A stretch of 64,000 bases of DNA, taken from NCBI GenBank assembly GCA_963697915.1, contig OY969103.1:1860001-1924000 (forward strand), given 5' to 3'. Under the pieces are notes generated by a model, which was not told the DNA's origin, made no database searches, and worked only from the letters and a program-made list of their open reading frames with translations. Source of the DNA: VRUE01 sp963697915 (lineage in GTDB: Bacteria > Actinomycetota > Thermoleophilia > Solirubrobacterales > 70-9). Below are positions 1 to 9,900 of the stretch, in pieces (position 1 is the stretch's first letter; each line of letters opens with the position of its first letter). A program made the translations under genes and the position numbers.

Positions 1-89
1 GTCTGACGCGGAATCGACTCGAAGTTGGCGCAGAAGATTTTAATTCCGCGGGCCACGTGTCGCATCTTTTTGTCTACGGTGGAGATACC

Positions 90-341
90 ATGTACCGCGT
101 GGACTGGACCGATGACCGCCTGCAGGAGAGGTTCGACTCGATCGACCGCCGCTTCGACGAGGTCGACCGCCGGTTTGACGAGGCAGGCCGGGAGGTCGAC
201 CGCCGCTTCGACAAAGTCGAACACGAGATCAATCGCCTCCACGACCGCTTCGACGGGCTCTATCGCGCCACGTACCAGGTCGGGGCCGGCATGATCGCGG
301 CTCTGATCGGCGTGATCGCGACTTTGATCGTGACGCAGTAG
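90..341 (+). CDS. Small coiled-coil protein with C-terminal membrane anchor
   Basis: Function unknown. The 83-residue product has a charged helix of about 55 residues in which the triplet RFD recurs at residues 14, 21, 28, 39 and 53, partly on a heptad spacing, followed by a hydrophobic segment at about 63-81 that should cross the membrane and end outside or flush with it. This layout resembles XhlA/Bdr-like coiled-coil membrane proteins in general form only. I start it at ATG 90 because GGTGGAG lies 5 nt upstream; an in-frame GTG at 57 would add 11 residues with no ribosome site. It stands alone at the window edge and converges on the TetR gene ending at 345. Confidence 0.6.
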   Translation: MYRVDWTDDRLQERFDSIDRRFDEVDRRFDEAGREVDRRFDKVEHEINRLHDRFDGLYRATYQVGAGMIAALIGVIATLIVTQ

Positions 342-344
342 GCG

Positions 345-1004
345 CTACAGCGAGGCGAGCAGGAGCTCGCTGAGCTCCGGCTCGAGCTCGCGCAGCGGGC
401 GCGGGTCGCCGGCGGCGGAGCGGGTGCAGACGAGGGCGAGGGCGGCGCCGATCAGGCGCCGCTCGAGGCTGGGGAGGAGGGTGGCGCCGGCGGGCTCGAG
501 CACGGCGCGCAGCATCGCTCCGAGGCGCTCGACCAGCTCGCGGCGGGCGGCAGCGAGAGCGACGATCTGCGGCGGCGGCTCGGCGCTGAGCAGGCGGGCG
601 ACGGCCGGTTCGGCGGCGAGGAAGCCGAGGGCGGCGCCGATCCCGGCCCGGGCCCGGCCGCGGTAGTCGGCGGGCGCCAGGTTCGTGCAGGCGTCCTCGG
701 CCGCCCGGCAGAGCCGCCCGGCCTCGGTCTCATACGCCGCCAGGACGCAGGCCCAGAGGTCCTCGAAGTGCTGGTAGAAGGTGCGGCTGGAGACGCCGGC
801 AAGCTCGGTGACGCGGGCGGCGGTGAGGCGGCCGTAGCCCTGCTCGGCGAGCGCCTCGGTCGCCGCCTCCAGCATCCGCTGCCGCTGGTGGGCGCGGACC
901 AGGTCGGCGGGCATGCCGTGGCGGCCGGGGGGCAGGCGGAAGGGCTGCGCGGCATCGGCCGGCTCGGCGAGGGCGGTGCCGCCGATTAGGCGCAGCTCGG
1001 TCAC
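345..1004 (-). CDS. TetR/AcrR-family transcriptional regulator (outer copy A)
   Basis: A 219-residue DNA-binding repressor of the TetR type. The helix-turn-helix lies at about residues 45-90 and ends in the family signature S-R-T-F-Y-Q-H-F; the rest is an alpha-helical ligand/dimer domain with no recognisable ligand class. It starts at GTG 1004, which overlaps the TGA of the upstream regulator (GTGA), so the two are probably translated together. Just before the HTH it carries the segment LPPGRHG(M)P, also present in the regulator at 2423-3103, marking the two as close paralogs. Target genes cannot be named. Confidence 0.85.
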   Translation of the reverse strand: MTELRLIGGTALAEPADAAQPFRLPPGRHGMPADLVRAHQRQRMLEAATEALAEQGYGRLTAARVTELAGVSSRTFYQHFEDLWACVLAAYETEAGRLCRAAEDACTNLAPADYRGRARAGIGAALGFLAAEPAVARLLSAEPPPQIVALAAARRELVERLGAMLRAVLEPAGATLLPSLERRLIGAALALVCTRSAAGDPRPLRELEPELSELLLASL

Positions 1005-1708
1005 TCCTTCGCCTCCGCGCCCATCAGCCGCTCGCGTTCGCGCTCGAGCATCTCGCTGGCCCGCTCGAAGGCCGCTTCGCCCTCCTCCATGCCGAAGTAG
1101 GAGCCGGCGGCGAAGTGCATCAGCTCGGGCAAGGTGTCCCAGAGCCGGTCGGGGTCGCCGCCGCTGAGCGCCTCGCCGACGCAGGTCTCGATCCCGCCGA
1201 CGACGAAGACACCGGTCGCCTCCGGCGGCGCCTCCGCGGGCGGGATCTCGGCGCGGGCGCCGTCGATCGCCTCGGCGAGCCGTTCGACCACCGCCTCGTG
1301 GCGGGCGAGGGCCGGCTCGCCGGCGATCTGGACCTCGACGAAGAGCGCCCGGGCGATCGCCGGGTGGGTGGTGACGAACTGGAAGAGGCGGACGATCGCC
1401 GCCCGCACGCCGGCCTCCCAGCCGGGGGTGCCGACGGCGGCTTCCAGCAGCTCGAGGCTGAGGCGGTCGATCCAGGTCGCGTAGGCCTGGGCGAAGCAGT
1501 CGTCGCGGCTCTCGAACTGCTTGTAGAACTGGGCGCGGTGGCCGCCGCTGTGCTCGAGGATCGCGCGCACCGAGGTCTCGCGGTAGCCGAGCTCGCCGCA
1601 GGCGATCAGCACCCCTTCCATCGCCCCCTCGCGGACGTCGCCCTCGGCGCCCCCGCCGACCTCGGGTGAGACGAGGCCCTTGCTCGCTGCTGAGGCTTCG
1701 GCTGACAT
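1001..1708 (-). CDS. TetR-family transcriptional regulator (inner copy A)
   Basis: A 235-residue TetR-like protein, first gene of the leftward pair. The N-terminal HTH spans about residues 28-75 with the family-typical F-Y-K-Q-F-E-S-R-D-D-C segment; the recognition helix region (EHSGGHRAQFY) is less canonical than in its neighbours. The helical C-terminal domain contains R-A-L-F-V-E-V-Q, mirrored by R-L-C-L-V-E-A-Q in the rightward inner regulator. ATG 1708 lies 68 nt from the opposing start at 1777, so both pairs share one AT-rich control region. It overlaps the next gene by 4 nt. Confidence 0.82.
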   Translation of the reverse strand: MSAEASAASKGLVSPEVGGGAEGDVREGAMEGVLIACGELGYRETSVRAILEHSGGHRAQFYKQFESRDDCFAQAYATWIDRLSLELLEAAVGTPGWEAGVRAAIVRLFQFVTTHPAIARALFVEVQIAGEPALARHEAVVERLAEAIDGARAEIPPAEAPPEATGVFVVGGIETCVGEALSGGDPDRLWDTLPELMHFAAGSYFGMEEGEAAFERASEMLERERERLMGAEAKE

Positions 1709-1730
1709 GCGCCTATAGAAACTACTCCTT

Positions 1731-1747
1731 TTTCATCAGATATGAAA
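1731..1747. promoter_or_regulatory. Candidate TetR operator between divergent regulator pairs
   Basis: TTTCAT (1731-1736), 5 nt, ATGAAA (1742-1747): a perfect 6-bp inverted repeat in the 68-bp AT-rich gap between the two inner TetR start codons. Position and symmetry fit an operator for autoregulation of both pairs. This is inference; no second copy was seen to support a consensus. Confidence 0.4.
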
Positions 1748-1776
1748 GCCTTTTCAAGTCGGGTACTCTCAAGCCC

Positions 1777-2430
1777 ATGCAGTACCTCTCGCAGAGACTG
1801 GCCTCGCTGCCGGCTCCGGAGCGGGACTCGGCCCCGCTCGGGAGCGCCGCTTCCGGGGGTCAGCGCCAGCGCCTCCTCGATGCCGCCGAGCGCCTGGTCG
1901 CCACCAGGGGCTGCGCCGGCACCTCGGTCGAAGCGATCGTCAAGGCGGCCGGCGTCTCCTCGGCCAGCTTCTACGAGCACTTCGGGAGCAAGGAAGAGTG
2001 CTACGTCGCCGCCTTCGACCGGGCGGTGGGGGAGGCGGCTACGGAGCTGGCGCGCGCCGCGGCCGGCGACCCGGACGTCGGCGGGTTCAACTGGACCGAA
2101 GGGGTGGCGACCGGGTTGCGCGCCGCGACGCGGCTGATCGCCGCCGCGCCGGAGCGGGCGCGGCTCTGCCTGGTCGAGGCACAGACCGGCGGGCCCGAGT
2201 TGAGTGCCCACTTCGAGGCGACCCTCGACCGGATCGCGAGGAAGCTGCGCGAGGGGCGGGCGCTGGAGACGGCGCCGGCGGACCTGCCGCCGACCCACGA
2301 GGAGGCGACCGCGGGGGCGCTCGCCTGGCTGCTGCGTGAGCGCCTCGAGCGCGGCGGCGGGGAGGACGTCGAGGCGCTCTACCCCCGACTGGTCGAGATC
2401 GCCCTCGGCCCCTACCTCGGCGATGGCTGA
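1777..2430 (+). CDS. TetR-family transcriptional regulator (inner copy B)
   Basis: A 217-residue TetR-type regulator, first of the rightward pair. The HTH is clear at about residues 28-72 (Q-R-L-L-D-A-A-E ... T-S-V-E-A-I-V ... S-F-Y-E-H-F-G-S-K-E-E-C). The frame is open further upstream, but those codons cross the control region; ATG 1777 gives a normal TetR N-terminus. Its stop lies inside the start of the next regulator (8-nt overlap), so the two are coupled. Sequence echoes in the HTH and in the ligand domain link it to the regulator at 1001-1708 across the divergent promoter. Confidence 0.85.
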   Translation: MQYLSQRLASLPAPERDSAPLGSAASGGQRQRLLDAAERLVATRGCAGTSVEAIVKAAGVSSASFYEHFGSKEECYVAAFDRAVGEAATELARAAAGDPDVGGFNWTEGVATGLRAATRLIAAAPERARLCLVEAQTGGPELSAHFEATLDRIARKLREGRALETAPADLPPTHEEATAGALAWLLRERLERGGGEDVEALYPRLVEIALGPYLGDG

Positions 2431-3103
2431 GCGGCTCGCGCAGGAGGCGGAGTCCTACGGGGTCGACGGCGAGCGGCTGCCCCCGGGCCGCCACGGCCTG
2501 CCCCGCGCCTTCGTCGCCGAGAACCAGCGCGAGCGGCTGCTCAACGGCGTCGTCGAGGCGGTCGCCGAGCACGGCTACAACGCGACGACGATCGCCCGCA
2601 TCACCGCCGCGGCGAAGATCTCGCGCCGCACCTTCTACGAGCACTTCGAGGACAAGGAGGCCTGTTTCCTCGCCGCCTACGAGATGATCGAGACGCACGT
2701 CCTCGACTCGATGCTGAACGCGCCCGGGGCGGGGGAGGCCTGGCCCGACCGGGTCCGCGCTCGGCTCGCCGCGCTGCTCGACGTGCTCTCCCGCGACGCC
2801 GCCGTCTCGCGCTGCTTCCTGGTCGAGCCGCTGGCGGCCGGCGGCGAGGTCGCGGCCCGCTACCGCGAGGGGATGCAGCTCCTCGCGGCCACCCTGCGAC
2901 CCGAGCCGCCGCCCTCGCAGATCGAGATGGAAATCCGCGACCAGGCCCTGATCGGCGGCATCGCGACTCTCGTCGTCCGCCGCCTCAACTCGGCCGGCGC
3001 GGCCCGTCTCCCCGAGCTCCTTCCCGACCTCACCGAGCTTGCCCTGGCTCCCTTCATGGGCCGCGCCGAGGCCAAGCGCCTGGCCCTCGCGGCGGCGGCC
3101 TAG
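2423..3103 (+). CDS. TetR-family transcriptional regulator (outer copy B)
   Basis: A 226-residue TetR-type repressor beginning at ATG 2423, inside the end of the previous gene. The HTH (about residues 38-82) ends with S-R-R-T-F-Y-E-H-F-E-D-K-E-A-C. Just before it lies L-P-P-G-R-H-G-L-P, shared with the outer regulator at 345-1004, and H-F-E-D followed by a Cys and A-A-Y-E is shared too, so the two outer genes look like duplicates in opposite orientation. The C-terminal domain holds many leucines and alanines, as in lipophilic-ligand TetR proteins, but no ligand can be assigned. Confidence 0.87.
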   Translation: MAERLAQEAESYGVDGERLPPGRHGLPRAFVAENQRERLLNGVVEAVAEHGYNATTIARITAAAKISRRTFYEHFEDKEACFLAAYEMIETHVLDSMLNAPGAGEAWPDRVRARLAALLDVLSRDAAVSRCFLVEPLAAGGEVAARYREGMQLLAATLRPEPPPSQIEMEIRDQALIGGIATLVVRRLNSAGAARLPELLPDLTELALAPFMGRAEAKRLALAAAA

Positions 3104-3134
3104 AGCCACAAACCTTCTTTTCGAAAACTTCTCC

Positions 3135-3163
3135 TTGCATTTGTAAACCACTTCTTTTATGCT
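3135..3163 (+). promoter_or_regulatory. Possible promoter of the secreted-protein operon
   Basis: TTGCAT (3135-3140) and TATGCT (3158-3163) are separated by 17 nt in the only AT-rich part of the 166-nt gap between the last TetR gene and the large exported protein. They match sigma-70 -35/-10 hexamers at 3/6 and 4/6. The rest of the gap (3164-3269) is a purine-rich leader ending in AAGGAG. Confidence 0.3.
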
Positions 3164-3269
3164 TCCCACGTCGCCACCAGGGAGGCGGCGAGAAGCAGCA
3201 AGGGAAACCGAGCCAGCGGGCGCAAGGGAAGCGGCCGGTTAGGGCTCACGGGACAAGGAGAGGCATCGA

Positions 3270-6200
3270 GTGAAACGCCACGCGAAGGCTGTACCGACGG
3301 CGACCCTTTCCTTGGTCGCGCTCCTCTTCTCGCTGCTCCTCTTCGCCTCGCCGGCATCGGCCAGCAAGGGCGTGGTCGAGGTCTGGGGCTCGAGTGGCAC
3401 CGGCCCGCCTTTGCCGGGCATGAGTCAAGCAACCACTTCCTGCCTGGCCAGTGATCCGGACGACTGCCTCTCCCGGCCCGCTGGCGTCGCCGTCAACGAA
3501 ACAACCGGCGACGTCTACGTCGCTGACTACTCGAATGCCCGGGTCGTCCGCCTCGATGAAAACGGTGTCTTCGAGCGAGCATGGGGCTGGGACGTCGACG
3601 CCGACGACCCCGGCACGGGTTTCGAGATCTGCATCGCGCCGGCCGCGTGCCAGCATGGGGTTGCCGGTGATGGCGTGGGCCAGCTGGACCTTCCGTATGG
3701 CATTGCCATCGATCAGTCCAATGGTGACGTCTATGTGTCTAATCGCGGCTCGGGCGAGAAGTTCGACCTCGACGGCAACCTCATTCGCGCCCAGAACCTC
3801 GGTGGCCTTGCCCCGATTGCCACCAAGCCCGGCAGCAACTCGCTGCTGATCGGCGGCGGCGGTCTCTCCTGGGTCGACTCTTCAGGGATTCCGCTGGCCG
3901 GCTTCAGCTTCGGAGTTCCCTACTCCGCCGACTCGATAGCCGTTGACTCAGGCGGGGAGATATACGTCGCTCCGGCACAGGACGACCGCGGCAGCTATCC
4001 CGTGCTCAAGCTGTCCGCCGGTGGCGTCTCGCTCGGCTCGTTTGCTTCCCCGCCGGGGCACGGACCCCTCGCGGTAGCCGTCGATCGCGGCACGGACCAC
4101 GTCTTCGTGAGCCGCTTCGATCGGCCGGTCTCCGGGAGCCACAGCAATCCCGGTAACGCCGTCCGGCAGCTCGCCGAGTTCGATCCCGCCGGCAACCTGG
4201 TTGATCTGCACGCCACCGGGATGCCCCGGCTGAACGGCCCCGGCCTCGCGGTCAACTCGTCGACCGGCCGTATCTATGCCGCCGTTGGCGAGTCAGCGTT
4301 CTCGGGGCTCCCCGCCGTCGATTCCCGCATCCTCGTCATCGACGAGCTCACCAACCCGCCAGTCCCGACGATCACCTCGATCGCCTCGGTCACCGGCTCG
4401 AGCGCCACCCTCAACGGCATCGTCAACCCGCAGGGAACCGACTTCTCCACCGGCTACCACTGGGAGTACCGCAAGCAGGACACCCAGAGCTGGACCACCG
4501 CGCCCGTCCCCGACATCGAGGTCGGCAACGGGACAGACCCGGAGCCCGCAGGGCCCGAGGTGATCTCCGGCCTCGAGCCAAACACCACCTACGAGGTCCG
4601 CTTGGTGGCGACCCGGGAGGGGGGCGCCGGATTCGCCATCGACACCGACAGCTTCACAACCCTGGCGCTTCCCCCGAGCGTCACCGAGCGAAGCGCCTAC
4701 CCGGTCGGCGACACCACGGCCCAGATCCGCGGCATCGTCCATCCGCGCAAATCCCAGACCGAGTACTTCTTCGAGTGGGGCAGGGACGAGAGCTACGGCA
4801 ACACGACCCCGATTCAGAACGCCGGCGCCGGTAACGAGGTGGTCCCCGCATACGCGACCGTCAGAGGCCTCCAACCCGAGACCACCTACCACTTCCGCCT
4901 CGTCGCCGACAATGGCGTCGGCGACCCGGTTGATGGCCTCGACCGCGAGTTCACCACCCGCTCCACCGCGGAGATGGTCTGGGCCAAACGTGGCATCGAG
5001 CTCGTTACCCCACCTGACACGGGCGGTCAGGTCCCCCGGGCCTACATCTCGCCCGTGTCCGACAGAGTGGCTTGGGGGACGCTTACTGGCTCGCCTGGCT
5101 CACCGGTGGGGAACGCCAGTGCCTTCATCTCGGAACGCACCATGCGCACCCCAACCGGCTGGGAGTCGCGCAGTCTCATTCCGCCCATAAACCAACTGCT
5201 GGGCAAGGGAGCTGACACCTACACGCCGGTACGAGCTGCGCCGGACTTCTCGAGCGCGATCTATAAACGCGTCAACGATGTCGAGCAGAACTACGTGCTG
5301 CTTACCTCGCAGCTCGATCAGCCCGTGTCTCAGTCGATCATCTCGAGCACTCCTCCCCCGAGGGTCTCATCGCCGGAGGGAGCCTGGAGCGCCACCGAGG
5401 ACCTGACTCACTCCTTCTGGAGGACGCCGGAGAAGGTGCTCCCCGTCCACACGGGCATCGGATCAGCTGTATACGACCTTTCATATGACCCGCCACGACT
5501 CGTGAGTCGGCTGCCCAATGGCTCATTCCCGGCCTGCGGTGTGCCCGACGGGATTGGAGCAAGTGGGTTCATGGCCGGAGCACACGATTACGACTGGTTC
5601 TCCAGCGCCAGTGGGGTCGGAGCGCCCCTTCGCCTCTACTTCGAGACCCCGGGGTCCGGAAACTGCGAAGGACCCCGGGTCCTCTACATGCGCGACGACC
5701 AAGGGACCTCGCTCGAGGCCGATGATGCAACCCACTTGGTCTCGGGTCCACCCATTTCAGGAGCGGACCAAGGGGCCTACTTCATCCGCACCAACTCAGC
5801 CGGGACCTCGGTCGTGTACGCAAGCAAAACGCGGCTGGACAGCGATGACGCCAATGGCAACGCCGATATCTACAAGTGGACCCTGGGCGGCGGTAACGAT
5901 TGCCTGACCTGTGTCGTCTCCGATGCCAGCGTATCGTTTGATCCTGGTAATTCGCCGCGGGTGGTGGTGTCAGCCGATCTGCGGAGGGTGTACTTCCGCT
6001 CGCCCAACCAACTGGTGGTGGGCAAGGGCCAGGCGGGCTCACCCAACAATCTCTACGTGCTGCGCGACCTTCCAGGGGGCCGTGAAATTGCTTACGTCGG
6101 TCAAGCAGATGCCAACGCGCTAAACCAGGCCGACGGCTTGAACAGGGTCATCAACCAGCTTTCCGCGAATGGCGAGGTCATGGTGTTCAAGTCCGCGGCC

Positions 6201-6956
6201 CCAGGCACCACCCCCGATAGATCCGGAGGTTTCGATCAGTTCTATCGCTATGACGACGCCGATGGGAGCATGGAGTGCCTGACGTGTCCCCCGCCTGGAG
6301 TGGAGGCGGCGCCGGCGGAAGGGAACTTCGGTGGCGGGTTCGGCGCGATTGGTCTGCTTGGCCTCGTGCCCACCAAACTGCTGAGCGCTGACGGCAGCGT
6401 GTTCGTGTTTACGTCCAGTGCCGCGCTGGTCCACGAGGACATCAACGGAAGCATCGATGTATATGAGGCCAACCGCGATGGTCGCGTGCGGCTGGTGACC
6501 GACGGCGTCACCCGGTTCAGCGACGGCGCCGGTGCGCCGGCTCTGCAAGGCATCTCCGACGACGGGAAGAACATTCTCTTCGGCGTCGGCGCTCGGCTGA
6601 CCGGCCACGAGATCGACGATGTGCGACAGATCTACGTCGCCCGCACGGGGGGCGGTCTTCCACCGCCAGATCCAGCGGCTGACCCCTGCGTCGAGGACGC
6701 TTGCCAGGGTTCGCTGCAGGCAGTTCCCTCCTTCACCAACCCAGGCAGCTCCAGCCTAAAAGGGGCGCCAAACCCGAGGCAGGGAAAGCCGGCCAAGGGC
6801 TGCGCCAGGAACAAGGTTCGACGGGGCCAGCGTTGCGTGGCCAAGCGCAAGCGAGCCGTATGCGCGAAGGGCAAGGCCCACCCGCCTAAGCACTGCAAGG
6901 CGAAGGGGAAGGCAAAAGGACGAACCAAGGCCGGTAGCGAGAGGAGCGCCAAATGA
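3270..6956 (+). CDS. Large exported beta-propeller / FN3-like protein
   Basis: A 1,228-residue secreted protein. A signal peptide (residues 1-32, K-R-H then a leucine-rich core ending A-S-P-A-S-A-S) leads into NHL/YVTN-like propeller repeats (about 35-355, with recurring G-D-V-Y-V-A/S), two FN3-like domains (about 360-465 and 468-570, each ending in L-x-P-x-T-T-Y-x-x-R/F-L-V-A), a second WD40/TolB-like propeller region (about 575-1125) with two C-L-T-C motifs, and a basic tail rich in Lys/Arg and Cys (about 1170-1228). GTG 3270 has AAGGAG 9 nt upstream. Its stop overlaps the next start (ATGA). Likely cell-surface or extracellular binding; no enzyme motif seen. The architecture is common in Solirubrobacterales-type genomes. 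Confidence 0.8.
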   Translation: MKRHAKAVPTATLSLVALLFSLLLFASPASASKGVVEVWGSSGTGPPLPGMSQATTSCLASDPDDCLSRPAGVAVNETTGDVYVADYSNARVVRLDENGVFERAWGWDVDADDPGTGFEICIAPAACQHGVAGDGVGQLDLPYGIAIDQSNGDVYVSNRGSGEKFDLDGNLIRAQNLGGLAPIATKPGSNSLLIGGGGLSWVDSSGIPLAGFSFGVPYSADSIAVDSGGEIYVAPAQDDRGSYPVLKLSAGGVSLGSFASPPGHGPLAVAVDRGTDHVFVSRFDRPVSGSHSNPGNAVRQLAEFDPAGNLVDLHATGMPRLNGPGLAVNSSTGRIYAAVGESAFSGLPAVDSRILVIDELTNPPVPTITSIASVTGSSATLNGIVNPQGTDFSTGYHWEYRKQDTQSWTTAPVPDIEVGNGTDPEPAGPEVISGLEPNTTYEVRLVATREGGAGFAIDTDSFTTLALPPSVTERSAYPVGDTTAQIRGIVHPRKSQTEYFFEWGRDESYGNTTPIQNAGAGNEVVPAYATVRGLQPETTYHFRLVADNGVGDPVDGLDREFTTRSTAEMVWAKRGIELVTPPDTGGQVPRAYISPVSDRVAWGTLTGSPGSPVGNASAFISERTMRTPTGWESRSLIPPINQLLGKGADTYTPVRAAPDFSSAIYKRVNDVEQNYVLLTSQLDQPVSQSIISSTPPPRVSSPEGAWSATEDLTHSFWRTPEKVLPVHTGIGSAVYDLSYDPPRLVSRLPNGSFPACGVPDGIGASGFMAGAHDYDWFSSASGVGAPLRLYFETPGSGNCEGPRVLYMRDDQGTSLEADDATHLVSGPPISGADQGAYFIRTNSAGTSVVYASKTRLDSDDANGNADIYKWTLGGGNDCLTCVVSDASVSFDPGNSPRVVVSADLRRVYFRSPNQLVVGKGQAGSPNNLYVLRDLPGGREIAYVGQADANALNQADGLNRVINQLSANGEVMVFKSAAPGTTPDRSGGFDQFYRYDDADGSMECLTCPPPGVEAAPAEGNFGGGFGAIGLLGLVPTKLLSADGSVFVFTSSAALVHEDINGSIDVYEANRDGRVRLVTDGVTRFSDGAGAPALQGISDDGKNILFGVGARLTGHEIDDVRQIYVARTGGGLPPPDPAADPCVEDACQGSLQAVPSFTNPGSSSLKGAPNPRQGKPAKGCARNKVRRGQRCVAKRKRAVCAKGKAHPPKHCKAKGKAKGRTKAGSERSAK

Positions 6957-9900
6957 GTCGCCGTATCTGGCTGTCACTGACTGTTGCAGCTCTTGGGATC
7001 CTGGGGCCGGCCGCGACCGCGGTCGCGGCACCACTGTGGGACGCGGAGGCGCGGTGGGGCAATGCCAATCTCGCTCCTGGAGCTCATGGCCGCGTCGTCA
7101 TCAAGGCCACCAATTTCGGTTCCTCCGCCAGCTCTGGGACCGTCACCGTCACCAACGTGCTGCCTCCTGGTGTGCGGCGGGTTCCTCCGACTGGGCTCGA
7201 GCTTGCCCTGAATCCGAAAATCGAGGGTGATGGTTGGACGTGCACGGATGCGTTCGTCGCCGGCATAGACACGGTCACCTGCACCACGAACACGGTGATC
7301 AGCCAACGTACCGTGGATACGGACAACCCCGGCTCTGGCTATGCCGAGCGGGTGCTCTTCAACATAAAAGCCGACCCTGCGGCTGTTCAGGGAGTTTATG
7401 ACAGCGTCATCACCATCAGTGGTGGGGGTGGAGCGTCGCAATCGATCGTCGAGCCGATGAAGATCACTACCGCGCCCACCACGTTCGGTGCCGAGGATGG
7501 GAGCTTTGAAACCGACGCGTTCAAGGACGAGGCGCCCGATCAGCGGCTTGAGCGCCAGGCCAATTCCCATCCCTTTGAGTTGCGGGTCCGATTCGACCTA
7601 AAGCTCAAGCGCCTGTCACGCCCGTCCTCGACCCCCGGCCTGCCGGCGCTGTCGTTCACCGTTCCCGCGGATGAGCTGAAGACGGTTTACTCGACCTTGC
7701 CCCGGGGATTGATTGGGAACCCCGAGGCTCTCCCGAAGTGCACGATGGACGAGTTCTTGGAGACCCCTACCGGTGGCGGCGTGTTCGGCACCGGGTGTCC
7801 CCCGGAGACGCAGGTGGGGATCGTTTCCGGCGATCTTGCCGCCGAGAGCAGCAACGGGGGTGGCCTGGTGCAGCATCCGGGTGCGTTCAGTCGCATTCCC
7901 CTCTACAACCTCGAGCCCAGGGACGGGGTACCGGCCGACTTCGCGTTTCGCGCGGACGATTTCCGTGGCCACGTGTTCCCAAATGTGGATCCCGCCAATC
8001 AGTACGCAATCGCGGCTGTATCCCCCTATGTGAGCTCGTTTCTCCAAACGCGGGGAGTGAGCGTTGCGATCTGGGGGGTACCGGGCGATCCCGCTCACAA
8101 TCATCTTCGCTATGACGTCGCAGAGGGTGGGTTCGGCGCATCGTTCGATGGCCCGATTCGTCCACTGATGACGCTTGGCGGCGAGTGCGGCACCGCGTAC
8201 ACGGGCCTGCTCCGGCTCGAGTCGTGGCAGAACGCGGGGACCTTTACGCCCAATGTGGAGGCCGTCTCCTCCATGACCTCCACCGGATGCGATGACCCCC
8301 GCATCCGCTTCAACCCCCAGGTAAACCTCAAGCCGACCTCGCTGGCTGCCTCGGGCCCGACGGGTCTCGCGGTCAACCTGGTCAACCCGCAACGGGAAGA
8401 CACGGTCTCGGACGCCAAGCAGCTCTACGCCGAGAACGGCGACTTCCGGGCGATCGCCACGCCGCCGATCAAGAAGGCCGAGGTCACCCTGCCCGAGGGG
8501 GTCACGGTCTCCACCTCGGCGGCCCAGGGTCTCGGCAGCTGCTCCTCGGCGCAGATTGGGATCGGCACCAACGATCCGGTCAGCTGTCCGGAGAACTCCC
8601 AGTACGGGACCTTGACGATCGAGACGCCGATGCTCACCGATCCACTCAAGGGGCGCCTCTACCTGGCGAGTCAGTTCGACAACCCCTTCAACTCGTTCCT
8701 GGCGCTCTACCTGGTGGTCGAGGACCCGAAGACGGGAATCCTGGTCAAGCTGCCGGCAAAGGTAGATCTCGACCACGGCACCGGCCAGATCAAGACCACC
8801 TTCGACGACCTGCCGCAGTTCCCGGTCGCCAGCATGCAGCTGGCCTTGAAGGGCGGGATCAGGGCGGCCTTGGTCAACCCGAGCACCTGCGGCACCAAAA
8901 CGATTCGAGCCGAGCTCACCTCCTGGAGCGATCCCGGGAACCCGGTCGTGGTCGAGAGCTCCTATGAGATCAAGCAGAAGGCCGATGGCTCACCCTGCGT
9001 CAAGGACCCTGCGGAAAGGCCGTTTGCTCCACAGGTCGAGGCGGGCACGCTCAGCTCCTCAGCCGGGACCTACTCCCCCTTCGTCTTCCGCCTCACCAGG
9101 ACCGACGACGACCAGGAGATCACCAGCCTGGCGGCCAAGCTGCCCAAGGGCCTGATCGCCAAGGTTGCGGGAATCAGCCAGTGCGGCGAGGAGGCCATCG
9201 CCTCCGCCGATCGGAAAACCGGCGCCGAGGAGCAGGCGAGCCCATCGTGTCCCGCCTCCTCCTACCTCGGCGTCGCCGATGTCGGCTCGGGAGTCGGCCA
9301 GGTACTCACCTTCGTCCAGGGCAAGGCCTACCTCTCGGGTCCCTACAAAGGCGCCCCTCTCTCGATGGTCGTGATCACGCCCGTGGTCGCAGGTCCCTAC
9401 GACCTCGGCACGATCGCGGTCCGCACCGCTCTCAAGGTCGACACGACCACCGCCCAGGTCGAAGTCGAGACCGATCCCTTCCCCCAGATGTTCGAGGGGA
9501 TCCCGGTCCGCATCAAGGACATCAGGATCAAGGTCGACCGCCCCGAGGGCACGATCAACCCCACCTCCTGTGACCCGATGGCGATCGAGGCGCGGATCGG
9601 CGGCGTCGGCGGCGACCTCTTCTCCGCCCACGACGACGTCTTCACCACCCTCTCGACCCCCTTTCAGGCATCGAACTGCGCCGCCCTGGGCTTCAGGCCC
9701 GGCGTCTCCTTCGAGCTCAAGGGCGGCACCAAGCGCGGTCAGTTCCCGGCGATGGTCGCCAAGCTGAGGGCAAGGCCGGGTGACGCCAACATCAAGAGCG
9801 CCCAGGTCACCCTGCCGAGGACCGCATTCCTCGAACAGGGCCACATCAGGACGATCTGCACCAGGGTGCAGTTCGCGGCCAAGGCCTGTCCCGAGGGCTC

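Noticed and set aside
57..89. GTG 57 as the start of the first coiled-coil protein
   Set aside because: No ribosome site precedes it and ATG 90 has one at 5 nt; the added residues are not part of the coiled coil.
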